Source: Streptomyces sp.
GTDB lineage: Bacteria; Actinomycetota; Actinomycetes; Streptomycetales; Streptomycetaceae
Assembly (NCBI GenBank): GCA_003519485.1
Contig: DOWQ01000593.1
Coordinates: 2,051 to 8,969 of the forward strand
Direction of reading: 5' to 3'
Length of the DNA: 6,919 nucleotides
The stretch's first letter is position 1, and each line of letters begins with the position of its first letter. Positions 1-6,182 of the stretch are shown here, piece after piece. A program made the translations under genes and the position numbers. The notes beneath the pieces are model-generated. The model worked only from the letters and a program-made list of their open reading frames with translations, did not search any database and was not told the DNA's origin.

Positions 1-26
1 GGGACCGGAAACGCCGAGAGGACATC

Positions 27-230
27 ATGCCCGAGCAGGAACTGAAGTGGCAGCGGCCGAGCTTCGTCGAGGACGGTCAGGAGTATCTGGAGGTGGCGGT
101 CGGCCCCGACGGAAACGTGCACATCAGACAGAACACCCGGCCCGACGAGATCGTGGTCACCACCGCGGCCAAGTGGGACGCCTGGGTCAAGGGTGTTAAG
201 GCGGGTGAGTTCGACCACTTCGTGGAGTGA
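27..230 (+). CDS. DUF397 domain-containing small protein
   Basis: This 67-residue acidic protein has the layout of the DUF397 family. A tryptophan-led start (WQRPSF, residues 8-13) is followed by an LEVAV strand, an HIRQN segment where family members usually have a VxVRDS-like motif, and the family's ending KGVKAGEF (56-63). DUF397 proteins are abundant in Streptomyces and usually lie next to an XRE-type helix-turn-helix regulator as small regulatory partners; the molecular role of most is unknown. The usual Cys before the EVA strand is absent here (the segment reads GQEYLEVA). The ATG at 27 is preceded by a GAGAGGA ribosome site at 16-22, with 4 nt spacing. No XRE partner lies downstream, so it could be upstream of the window. 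The gene is probably not part of the secretion cluster that follows. Family call is firm; function is unknown. Confidence 0.85.
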   Translation: MPEQELKWQRPSFVEDGQEYLEVAVGPDGNVHIRQNTRPDEIVVTTAAKWDAWVKGVKAGEFDHFVE

Positions 231-253
231 GCACTCCGCACCGACCATTGCTC

Positions 254-282
254 CGTTACTCTTCGTGATACACAGAGTAACG
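254..282. promoter_or_regulatory. Perfect 9-bp inverted repeat, candidate operator
   Basis: CGTTACTCT at 254-262 is matched by its exact reverse complement AGAGTAACG at 274-282, with an 11-nt centre. It lies 24 nt after the DUF397 stop and is clearly more AT-rich than the surrounding DNA. An AT-rich dyad with roughly two helical turns between arm centres looks more like a dimeric regulator site or promoter-operator than a stable terminator hairpin. A weak terminator for the DUF397 gene remains possible. The repeat is seen directly; the function is inferred. Confidence 0.45.
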
Positions 283-296
283 ATACGCACCCCCAC

Positions 297-324
297 GGCC
301 CCGGACACGACCCGGCCCGGGGCC
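297..324 (+). terminator. GC-rich stem-loop, possible terminator of the DUF397 gene
   Basis: GGCCCCGG at 297-304 pairs with CCGGGGCC at 317-324 across a 12-nt loop. There is no T-tract after it, but many Streptomyces terminators lack one. Chance hairpins are common at this GC content, so confidence is low. Confidence 0.25.
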
Positions 325-331
325 CCGGCCT

Positions 332-351
332 CGGATCCACACCGGATCCAC
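332..351. repeat. Direct repeat CGGATCCAC x2, 11-bp period
   Basis: CGGATCCAC occurs at 332-340 and again at 343-351. Each copy contains the palindrome GGATCC. The start-to-start distance is 11 bp, about one helical turn, so two proteins could bind the same face of the DNA. The repeat lies about 115 nt before the start of the small membrane-protein gene. Its role is not known and it may be chance. Confidence 0.3.
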
Positions 352-466
352 CAAGAAATGCCGCCAAGACGACGCCCACCGGCGCTTTCGTCGGCGAAGA
401 TAGAGGCTGACCCGTGCCATGCGGCAGGGGGTGCACAACTACCCAATAGGGGCGGTGAGTTCCATA

Positions 467-775
467 ATGTTCCTGGCAGCCGAAAAGGGCGACATCACCA
501 CCATCATCGGCGGCATCGCCCCCGACTGGGGGCCGTTCGGGAGCCTGGGCAACGAGGCACGCGTCATGATCGAGGTCGTGATGGCGATCGCCATTCTGCT
601 CTGCCTCGGCATCGCGATCTGGGGTGCGGCCAAGCAGCGCATCGGAGCCACGGCGCTGCGCGACACGTTCAGCGCGGAGCAGGGCAAGGGCCTGATCGTC
701 GCCGGCCTCACCGGCGTCTTCATCATCGGTTCGCTCGGCACCGTGTTCACCATCGTGTACGGCATGGCTGTTTAG
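467..775 (+). CDS. Small two-helix membrane protein, candidate pilin-like T4SS subunit
   Basis: The 102-residue product has two membrane helices, at about 35-54 and 75-97. They are joined by a short charged loop (KQRIGATALRDTFSAEQGK) that is probably cytoplasmic. The N-terminus carries a hydrophobic, glycine-rich segment (TTIIGGIAPDWGPFGSLG). No cleavable signal peptide is evident. A small protein of two helices and a basic loop at the head of a VirB-like cluster has the topology of VirB2/TrbC-type pilins, but I see no diagnostic pilin motif, so this role is inferred. The start is uncertain. ATG 467 has GGTGAG at 454-459 with 7 nt spacing. An in-frame ATG at 419 and GTG at 455 would add 16 or 4 residues, but the 419-466 stretch has two ATA codons, which are very rare in such genomes, so I prefer 467. 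Confidence 0.75.
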   Translation: MFLAAEKGDITTIIGGIAPDWGPFGSLGNEARVMIEVVMAIAILLCLGIAIWGAAKQRIGATALRDTFSAEQGKGLIVAGLTGVFIIGSLGTVFTIVYGMAV

Positions 776-1017
776 CGACCCGCGCCCGCGTCCGCCCGCC
801 ACGGTGCCCGTTCCCCGGCCCCTTCGACGCGGGCGGCGGGCCCCGAAGCCATGTCACTCCTGTCCGTCGTGCCCACCGGCAGAGGTTGCGTCTCTTTGAT
901 GTCCAGTCACCACACTTCGCCCGAGCGGATCCCAGCAGGGCTAGCGTCGTACCCCGGCCGGAACGGCTGTGCGTACGGCAAGGGAACGGCGGCCGAGTTC
1001 GAGGGGACGTGGACGGC
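776..1017 (+). other. Intergenic gap before the main operon, possible promoter region
   Basis: This is the longest non-coding stretch of the window (242 nt with the chosen starts). Besides the stem-loop at its left end, it contains locally less GC-rich sequence around 880-950, including TTGCGT (886-891), TTGATG (896-901) and a TAGCGT hexamer (942-947) resembling a Streptomyces -10 box. No pair of hexamers has proper -35/-10 spacing, so I cannot assign a promoter. A promoter for the five-gene run downstream is expected here or upstream of 467. One reading frame stays open across the gap but looks non-coding. Confidence 0.3.
783..835 (+). terminator. 10-bp stem-loop just after the small membrane-protein gene
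   Basis: CGCCCGCGTC at 783-792 is the exact reverse complement of GACGCGGGCG at 826-835, with a 33-nt loop. A competing pairing exists between GCCCGCC (794-800) and GGCGGGC (835-841). The structure begins 8 nt after the TAG stop and precedes a gap of about 180 nt before the next gene. It could terminate or attenuate transcription, making the small protein more abundant than the rest of the machine. No T-tract follows. High GC makes chance pairing likely, so this is tentative. Confidence 0.35.
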
Positions 1018-1860
1018 TTGAGTCACGGCGACGGCGGATACGGCGGCGACTATCCCGACGACGGCCCCGGCGGCGACCGCCAGACCCGCACCAGACTGCC
1101 GGACCGGCCGGGCGCGGACCTCCCCGGCGGAGCGAGGCGTGCGGCCGGTCCGTCGAAGGGGCTGATCGGGGTCGTGGGCGTGGTGGTCCTGCTGATCGCC
1201 GCCATCGCCTTCGCCAACCGCGGTGACAGCGGCGGCAGCCCGGACCGGGACAGCGGCAAGAACACGGCCGCCCGGCCGACCGCCCCGACGGGAGAACGCC
1301 CGGTGACGGGCTCGGAGTCCGGTATCGCCTCGGGCTTCCCCAAGACGGAACAGGGCGCGGAGTCGGCGGCGGCGAACTACGCCGTGGCGCTCGTGTCCGC
1401 CGACATCCTCAAACCGGACCGGCGCCCGGCCATCGTCAGACAGTTGTTCGTCCCGGGGAAGGCCGATGACCTGGAGGCCAGGTTCGACAAGGCCTACTCC
1501 CAGGCCTTCCTCGACAAGCTCGGCCTGGACGAGGACGGGAACGCCGCCGAGGGCATGACGTATGTGTCGCGCACCGCGCCCGTCGGCACCAAGGTCACCG
1601 AATACGGCGCCGGACGCGCGAACGTCGAGGTCTGGTGCACGGGGGTGTTCGGGACAGCGGGCGTCAGCTCGACCAATCCGGTCAGCAGCGACTGGTTCAC
1701 GATGACGCTCGATCTCCGGTGGGTCGACGGGGACTGGAAGACGGAGGGCTTCGCCCAGTCGGAAGGCCCTGCTCCCGTCAACAGCGACCGCAAGGCCTCC
1801 GCAGCGGATGAGATCGCGAAGGCCGTCGAGGAGTACGGAGGGTTCACCTATGCCCGGTAG
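1018..1860 (+). CDS. Bitopic membrane protein with VirB8/TcpC-like extracytoplasmic domain
   Basis: The 280-residue product has a Gly/Asp/Arg-rich cytoplasmic tail (1-48), one membrane helix (about 49-67, LIGVVGVVVLLIAAIAF), a Ser/Pro/Thr-rich linker (68-108) and a C-terminal extracytoplasmic domain (about 110-280). That domain opens with a helical part (AESAAANYAVALVS) and ends in strands around DLRWVDGDWKTEGF (232-245), a pattern typical of NTF2-like folds. VirB8 and the Gram-positive TcpC share this topology and fold and scaffold type IV secretion channels. The assignment rests on topology, strand pattern and neighbours, not on a diagnostic motif. The start is uncertain. TTG 1018 gives MSHGDGG and sits 11 nt after GAGGGG (1001-1006). 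GTG 1009 is in frame but only 2 nt from that site. The stop overlaps the next gene by 11 nt, so the two are probably translationally coupled. Confidence 0.75.
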   Translation: MSHGDGGYGGDYPDDGPGGDRQTRTRLPDRPGADLPGGARRAAGPSKGLIGVVGVVVLLIAAIAFANRGDSGGSPDRDSGKNTAARPTAPTGERPVTGSESGIASGFPKTEQGAESAAANYAVALVSADILKPDRRPAIVRQLFVPGKADDLEARFDKAYSQAFLDKLGLDEDGNAAEGMTYVSRTAPVGTKVTEYGAGRANVEVWCTGVFGTAGVSSTNPVSSDWFTMTLDLRWVDGDWKTEGFAQSEGPAPVNSDRKASAADEIAKAVEEYGGFTYAR

Positions 1861-3190
1861 CCCACGCCGCCGTGCTCTCACGCTCACCGGCGCGGTCGCG
1901 GCCGTACAGACGTCCCTCGTCCTGTTGCCGGCCCGCGCGGCCGCGGCTCCATCCCCCTCACCGCAGGAGGAGGACGACGGCAACAATTGCGACCTGATCG
2001 TCGGAGAAGCACGGCGGTACTGCGAAGAAGGCGAGAGCGGCGGCGCGAGCGGGGGCGGGGGAGGACCCGCCGAGCCCGGGCTCGAGAGCCCCCTCGACCC
2101 CCTCGCGTCGCTCGCCAAAGGCTGCGCCGACGCGGCCGCGTTCGTCGTCGGCAAGCTCTCCGAAGCCGTCGAGAAGACGACCCAGGTCGACTTCACCAAC
2201 CCCGACTTCCTCAAGCAGTACGCCGTCGTCTTCGCCGTCTCCGCCGTCCTCACCCTCCTCCTCTGGCTCTTCGCCGTCGCCAAGCGCGCCATCCGCGGCG
2301 TGCCGTTCACCGAGGCGATCACCGAGGCCGTCGGCTTCCTGTGGCTGACCGTGCTGGCCTCCGCCTTCACCCCACTGATCCTCTACACCGTGGTGTCCGC
2401 GACCGACGGCCTCACCGAGGTGATCGCCTCGGGCACCTCCGACGAGACCGACATGTTCTTCGGCTCGTTCGCCGAGGCGCTCAAAAAGGGCGACGACATG
2501 GGCGGCGGCCCGATCATGCTGATCATCGTCAGCCTCGTCTCCGTCCTCGCCGCCGGCGTGCTCTACCTGGAGCTCGTCATCCGGGCCGCGCTCCTCTACG
2601 CCGGCGCGCTCCTCGGCGTCGTCGTGTACGCGGGGCTGGTCGACAAGAACATGTGGGGCCATGTCCGCCGCTGGGCGGGCATCATGATCGCCGTGATCAT
2701 GGTGAAGCCGGTGATCGTGATCGTCCTCGGACTGGCCGGCGCGCTCAGCGCGTCGGAGGACGGGCCCAACGCCTTCTCCGCCGTCGTCTCCGGACTCGCC
2801 ATCATCCTGCTGGCCATCTTCGCCAGCGCGATGATCTACCGCTTCGTGCCCGGCTTCGGTGACGAGGTGGCCTCCGCCCGCACCAACCGCAAGACCGCCA
2901 CCAGCGGTTCGCAGGCCGCCGCCCTGATCTCCTCCCCCGCCGCGCTCGTCAAGCAGGGCATCAAGACCCACAGCAGCCGCGGCGACGGCGGCGGCGGCGG
3001 GGACGACAGCTCCGCGTCCCGCTCCGCCCCCAGGCCCTCGTCCGGCGTCTCCGGCGGCATGGCCGCACACAGCTCGCGCGGCGGTTCGGGCGGCCGCGGC
3101 GGCGCCCCGGGAGGCGGCGGGGCGGCCGCCCCCGCTCCCCGTACGCATGACCGCGGCAACAGCAATCCCTCAGGAGGTGAGCGGGCGTGA
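1850..3190 (+). CDS. VirB6/TrbL-like polytopic membrane protein with signal peptide
   Basis: The 446-residue product begins with a signal peptide (MPGSPRRRAL, then a hydrophobic stretch to ALPHA-rich PARAAAA near residue 33). An acidic, Gly-rich extracellular segment follows, with Cys at 47, 58 and 92. Six hydrophobic helices lie at about 124-145, 160-183, 221-240, 243-262, 276-298 and 310-329. The C-terminus (345-446) is a Ser/Gly/Arg/Pro-rich low-complexity tail, presumably cytoplasmic, with HSSRG twice (374-378 and 407-411). A polytopic core in this gene context is the pattern of VirB6/TrbL, the inner-membrane channel component of type IV secretion, though sequence motifs in that family are weak. 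The start is ATG 1850, with GGAGGG at 1837-1842 and 7 nt spacing. An earlier ATG at 1808 would put a charged extension before the signal peptide and is unlikely. It overlaps the genes on both sides. Confidence 0.8.
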   Translation: MPGSPRRRALTLTGAVAAVQTSLVLLPARAAAAPSPSPQEEDDGNNCDLIVGEARRYCEEGESGGASGGGGGPAEPGLESPLDPLASLAKGCADAAAFVVGKLSEAVEKTTQVDFTNPDFLKQYAVVFAVSAVLTLLLWLFAVAKRAIRGVPFTEAITEAVGFLWLTVLASAFTPLILYTVVSATDGLTEVIASGTSDETDMFFGSFAEALKKGDDMGGGPIMLIIVSLVSVLAAGVLYLELVIRAALLYAGALLGVVVYAGLVDKNMWGHVRRWAGIMIAVIMVKPVIVIVLGLAGALSASEDGPNAFSAVVSGLAIILLAIFASAMIYRFVPGFGDEVASARTNRKTATSGSQAAALISSPAALVKQGIKTHSSRGDGGGGGDDSSASRSAPRPSSGVSGGMAAHSSRGGSGGRGGAPGGGGAAAPAPRTHDRGNSNPSGGERA

Positions 3191-4743
3191 GCACCCAGTC
3201 CCATCCGTTGGCGCCGCGCCGTACGTATCTGATCGGCCGGGCACGCCCGAACGCCGTCGTCGGCAAGAACCGCGAGACCGGCGAGATCGCGCTGATCATC
3301 GCGGGCGCGTTCACCGGCATGATGTGCGGGCTGCTCGTGCCGGCGCTGTCGCTGCGCATCGTGCTCCTCATGGGCTTCCCGATGCTCGCCCTGGCCGCCG
3401 TCTACGTGCCGTACAACCAGCGGACGTTCTACAAGTGGTTCGAGATCAAGCGCTCCTACAAGCGGCAGCTCCGGCAGGGCACCGCCTACCGCTCCGGCGT
3501 GGCCGAGGCGGGCATCCGGAGCGACGGCCGGGAGGTCGAGGTCGGCCCGCCGCCGGGCATCGGGCGGATCAACTGGCTCGCGGCTCCCTTCGGCCCGGAC
3601 GAGATCGCCGTACTGCTGCACGCCGACCGCCGCACGGTCACGGCCGCGATCGAGATCGAGGGACCGGGCGTCGGCCTGCGCGACAGCGAGGACCAGGAGG
3701 CGCTCGTCGACCGGTTCGGCACGCTGCTCAAGCATGTCGCCAACGGCGACGGCTTCGTGACCCGGCTGCAGGTCCTGGCCCGCACGCTGCCCGCCGACCC
3801 CGACGCGCACGCCAAGGACGTCGAGCGGCGCGGTGACCGCCGGGCGCCGGGCTGGCTGCGGGACTCCTACGACCAGCTCCAGTCCATGGTGTCGACCTCC
3901 TCCGAGCAGCACCGGGCCTATCTGGTCGCCTGCATGCACCACACCCGCGAACTGGCCTCCGAGGCGCACACCATGGCCCGCGCCGCCCGCGCGGGCGGCG
4001 GCAGGGGCCGGCGGCTCGACAAGGACGCGGGCCTGGCCGTCGTCATGGCCCGCGAGCTGACGGACATCTGCGCGCGGCTGGCCGAGGCCGACATCCGCGT
4101 CCGGCAGCCGCTCGGCCAGGCGCGGCTGTCCTCCCTGATCCACTCGATGTACGACCCGGACCACCCGATCGACCACATCCAGGCGATGACGAAGCGCAAC
4201 GCCTGGCCGGCCGAGCTGGACGCGGTCGAGCCGACGTACCTCCAGGCGAAGACGCGCGAGTCGGTGACCCGCGAACCCTGGTGCCACGCGACGGCATGGG
4301 TGAAGGAGTGGCCGATGACCCCGGTCGGCGTCAACTTCCTCGCCCCGCTGCTCGTCCACACCCCCGATGTGATCCGTACGGTCGCGGTCTGCATGGACCT
4401 GGAGCCCACCGAGGTCGCCATCGAACGCATGCTCACCGAGAAGACCAACGACGAGGCCGACGCGAGCCGGGCCGCCAAAATGAACCGCACCGTCGACCCG
4501 CGTGACATCGCCGCCCACGGCCGGCTCGACCAGCGCGGCGAGGACCTGGCGAGCGGCGCCGCCGGGGTGAATCTCGTCGGCTACATCACGGTGTCCTCGC
4601 GCTCCCCCGAGGCGCTCGCCCGCGACAAGCGCACGATCCGCGCGTCCGCCGGCAAGTCGTACCTCAAGCTGGAGTGGTGCGACCGGGAGCACCACCGGGC
4701 CTTCGTGAACACGTTGCCCTTCGCGACCGGCATCCGACGTTAA
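3187..4743 (+). CDS. SCO6880/PrgI-like membrane protein (VirB3 + VirB4 N-domain equivalent)
   Basis: The 518-residue product has a short basic N-terminus, two adjacent membrane helices (about 33-51 and 55-76) and a long soluble region (about 80-518) without any Walker motif. The helix hairpin resembles PrgI/VirB3-type proteins. I recognise the overall sequence as the SCO6880 family of Streptomyces. Its C-terminus (HHRAFVNTLPFATGIRR, 502-518) resembles the LP-containing linker that in VirB4 proteins comes just before the ATPase domain, and the next gene starts with that domain. I infer that this protein supplies the VirB3 and VirB4 N-terminal parts and docks the ATPase at the membrane. The start is GTG 3187, with AGGAGG at 3172-3177 and 9 nt spacing. 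The start overlaps the previous stop as GTGA, so coupling is likely. The family call is fairly firm; the role is inferred. Confidence 0.85.
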   Translation: MSTQSHPLAPRRTYLIGRARPNAVVGKNRETGEIALIIAGAFTGMMCGLLVPALSLRIVLLMGFPMLALAAVYVPYNQRTFYKWFEIKRSYKRQLRQGTAYRSGVAEAGIRSDGREVEVGPPPGIGRINWLAAPFGPDEIAVLLHADRRTVTAAIEIEGPGVGLRDSEDQEALVDRFGTLLKHVANGDGFVTRLQVLARTLPADPDAHAKDVERRGDRRAPGWLRDSYDQLQSMVSTSSEQHRAYLVACMHHTRELASEAHTMARAARAGGGRGRRLDKDAGLAVVMARELTDICARLAEADIRVRQPLGQARLSSLIHSMYDPDHPIDHIQAMTKRNAWPAELDAVEPTYLQAKTRESVTREPWCHATAWVKEWPMTPVGVNFLAPLLVHTPDVIRTVAVCMDLEPTEVAIERMLTEKTNDEADASRAAKMNRTVDPRDIAAHGRLDQRGEDLASGAAGVNLVGYITVSSRSPEALARDKRTIRASAGKSYLKLEWCDREHHRAFVNTLPFATGIRR

Positions 4744-4754
4744 GGGGTTCCGCC

Positions 4755-6182
4755 GTGCCCGATCCGCTGTCCGCCGCCACCGAGGCGTTCACCACCTTCC
4801 TCTTCGGGAAGGTGGAGACGACCCGGCTGCCCGTCCGGACCTCCACCGGTCAGGCGCAGGCCGTCTACCTGCCGACGGCGGCGCCCGGCCTCGGTGACTC
4901 CGGAGTCGTCATCGGGCGCGAGGTGTACTCCGGCAAGGGCTACATCTACGACCCGTTCCAGCTGTACGGACAGCAGCTGCCCGCGCCGCACTGGCTCGTC
5001 CTCGGCGAGTCCGGCAACGGCAAATCGGCGCTCGAGAAGACGTACGTCCTGCGGCAGTTGCGGTTCCGGGACCGGCAGGTCGTCGTCCTGGACGCGCAGG
5101 GCGAGGACGGCGTCGGCGAGTGGAATCTGATCGCCGAGGAGCTGGGGATAACCCCTGTCCGGCTCGACCCGACCTCGGCGATGAACGGCGGCATCCGGCT
5201 CAACCCGCTCGACCCGTCGATCACCACCACGGGCCAGCTGGCCCTGCTCCGTACGATCATCGAGGTCGCGCTGGGCCACGGGCTCGACGAGCGGTCCGGC
5301 TTCGCCCTCAAAGTCGCACACGTATACGTCAACGAGACGATCACCGACCGGCAGCCCGTGCTGACCGACATCGTCGAACAGCTGCGCCACCCGGAGCCGG
5401 AGTCCGCCGAGGCGATGAACGTCGCCCTGGATGACGTACGCGCCTGGGGCCTGGACGTCGCTCTGGTCCTGGACCGGCTGGTCGACGGCGACCTGCGCGG
5501 CATGTTCGACGGGCCGACGACCGCGGGCATCGATCTCGACGCGCCGCTGATCGTCTTCGACCTCTCGCACATCGACCGCAATTCGATCGCCATGCCGATC
5601 CTGATGGCGATCGTCGGCGTCTGGCTGGAGCACACCTGGATCCGCCCCGACCGGGTCAAGCGCATCTTCCTGGTCGAAGAGGCCTGGCACATCATCAACT
5701 CGCCCTTTGTCGCACAACTGTTCCAGCGACTGCTGAAGTTCGGCCGCCGACTCGGCCTGTCCTTCGTCGCCGTCGTCCACCACCTCTCCGACGTGGTGGA
5801 CGGAGCGGCGGCGCGCGAAGCCTCGGCGATCCTCAAGATGGCCTCGACCCGGACCGTCTACGCCCAGAAGGCCGACGAGGCCCGCGCGACAGGCCGGGTC
5901 CTGGGGCTGCCGCGCTGGGCCGTGGAGATCATCCCGACGCTGACCCCCGGCATCGCCGTCTGGGACGTCAACGGCAATGTGCAGGTCGTCAAGCACCTGA
6001 TCACCGAGGCCGAGCGGCCCCTCGTCTACACCGACCGCGCCATGACCGAGGGCTCGATGAGCGACGAGGCGCTCGCCCTGGAGCGGGTCGCCGAGGCGGA
6101 GGCCGAGGAGCGCGCGGCGAAGGCGATGGAGCAGCAGCTCGAGGACGAGGTGGTCGGCTCGTCCGAGCCGACGGTGGCGTGA
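4755..6182 (+). CDS. VirB4-like type IV secretion ATPase (C-terminal ATPase domain only)
   Basis: The 475-residue cytoplasmic protein is a RecA-like ATPase of the VirB4/TraC group. Walker A is GESGNGKS (84-91), preceded by the family segment YIYDPFQLYGQQLP (63-76). A VVVLDAQGED strand (109-118) corresponds to the VirB4 motif usually ending in DPxGE. MFDGPT (250-255) is also typical, and Walker B is RIFLVEEAW (303-311). Where many relatives have a TQ pair after the next strand, this one has VHHLSD (341-346). The C-terminus (435-475) is Glu/Ala-rich and probably helical. Such ATPases power assembly and substrate movement. The protein lacks the roughly 300-400-residue N-terminal domain of full VirB4, which the gene upstream seems to provide. 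The start is GTG 4755, 7 nt after AAGGGG (4742-4747). An in-frame ATG at 4674 would lie inside the upstream gene and adds non-family residues. Confidence 0.92.
   Translation: MPDPLSAATEAFTTFLFGKVETTRLPVRTSTGQAQAVYLPTAAPGLGDSGVVIGREVYSGKGYIYDPFQLYGQQLPAPHWLVLGESGNGKSALEKTYVLRQLRFRDRQVVVLDAQGEDGVGEWNLIAEELGITPVRLDPTSAMNGGIRLNPLDPSITTTGQLALLRTIIEVALGHGLDERSGFALKVAHVYVNETITDRQPVLTDIVEQLRHPEPESAEAMNVALDDVRAWGLDVALVLDRLVDGDLRGMFDGPTTAGIDLDAPLIVFDLSHIDRNSIAMPILMAIVGVWLEHTWIRPDRVKRIFLVEEAWHIINSPFVAQLFQRLLKFGRRLGLSFVAVVHHLSDVVDGAAAREASAILKMASTRTVYAQKADEARATGRVLGLPRWAVEIIPTLTPGIAVWDVNGNVQVVKHLITEAERPLVYTDRAMTEGSMSDEALALERVAEAEAEERAAKAMEQQLEDEVVGSSEPTVA

Noticed and set aside
940..950. TAGCGT hexamer as a -10 promoter box
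   Set aside because: No acceptable -35 hexamer at 16-19 nt upstream, so not annotated as a promoter.
193..1017. Upstream extension of the VirB8-like reading frame back to an ATG at 193
   Set aside because: The extension crosses the DUF397 gene end and the small membrane-protein gene in another frame and has shadow-type His/Arg/Pro composition. A ribosome site at 1001-1006 supports a start near 1009-1018.
907..2370. Long minus-strand open frame (487 codons)
   Set aside because: It lies antisense to the VirB8- and VirB6-like genes, is Arg/Gly/Ala-rich with no recognisable domain, and is explained by strong third-position G/C bias of the real genes.
1987..2862. Plus-strand alternate frame, 291 codons, extremely Arg-rich
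   Set aside because: It lies inside the VirB6-like gene one frame over; the Arg/Pro-rich product is a typical high-GC artefact.
3147..3836. Plus-strand alternate frame overlapping the start of the SCO6880-like gene
   Set aside because: Arg/Ala/Gly-rich shadow with no domain; the other frame has a strong ribosome site and membrane helices.
2836..4695. Minus-strand open frame of 619 codons
   Set aside because: It is the longest frame in the window but fully antisense to the SCO6880-like gene and part of the VirB6-like gene. Its composition is Arg/Gly/Asp/His shadow sequence without domains.
4674..4754. ATG start at 4674 for the VirB4-like ATPase
   Set aside because: It would overlap the previous gene by 70 nt and add residues unlike the family. 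GTG 4755 has AAGGGG 7 nt upstream.
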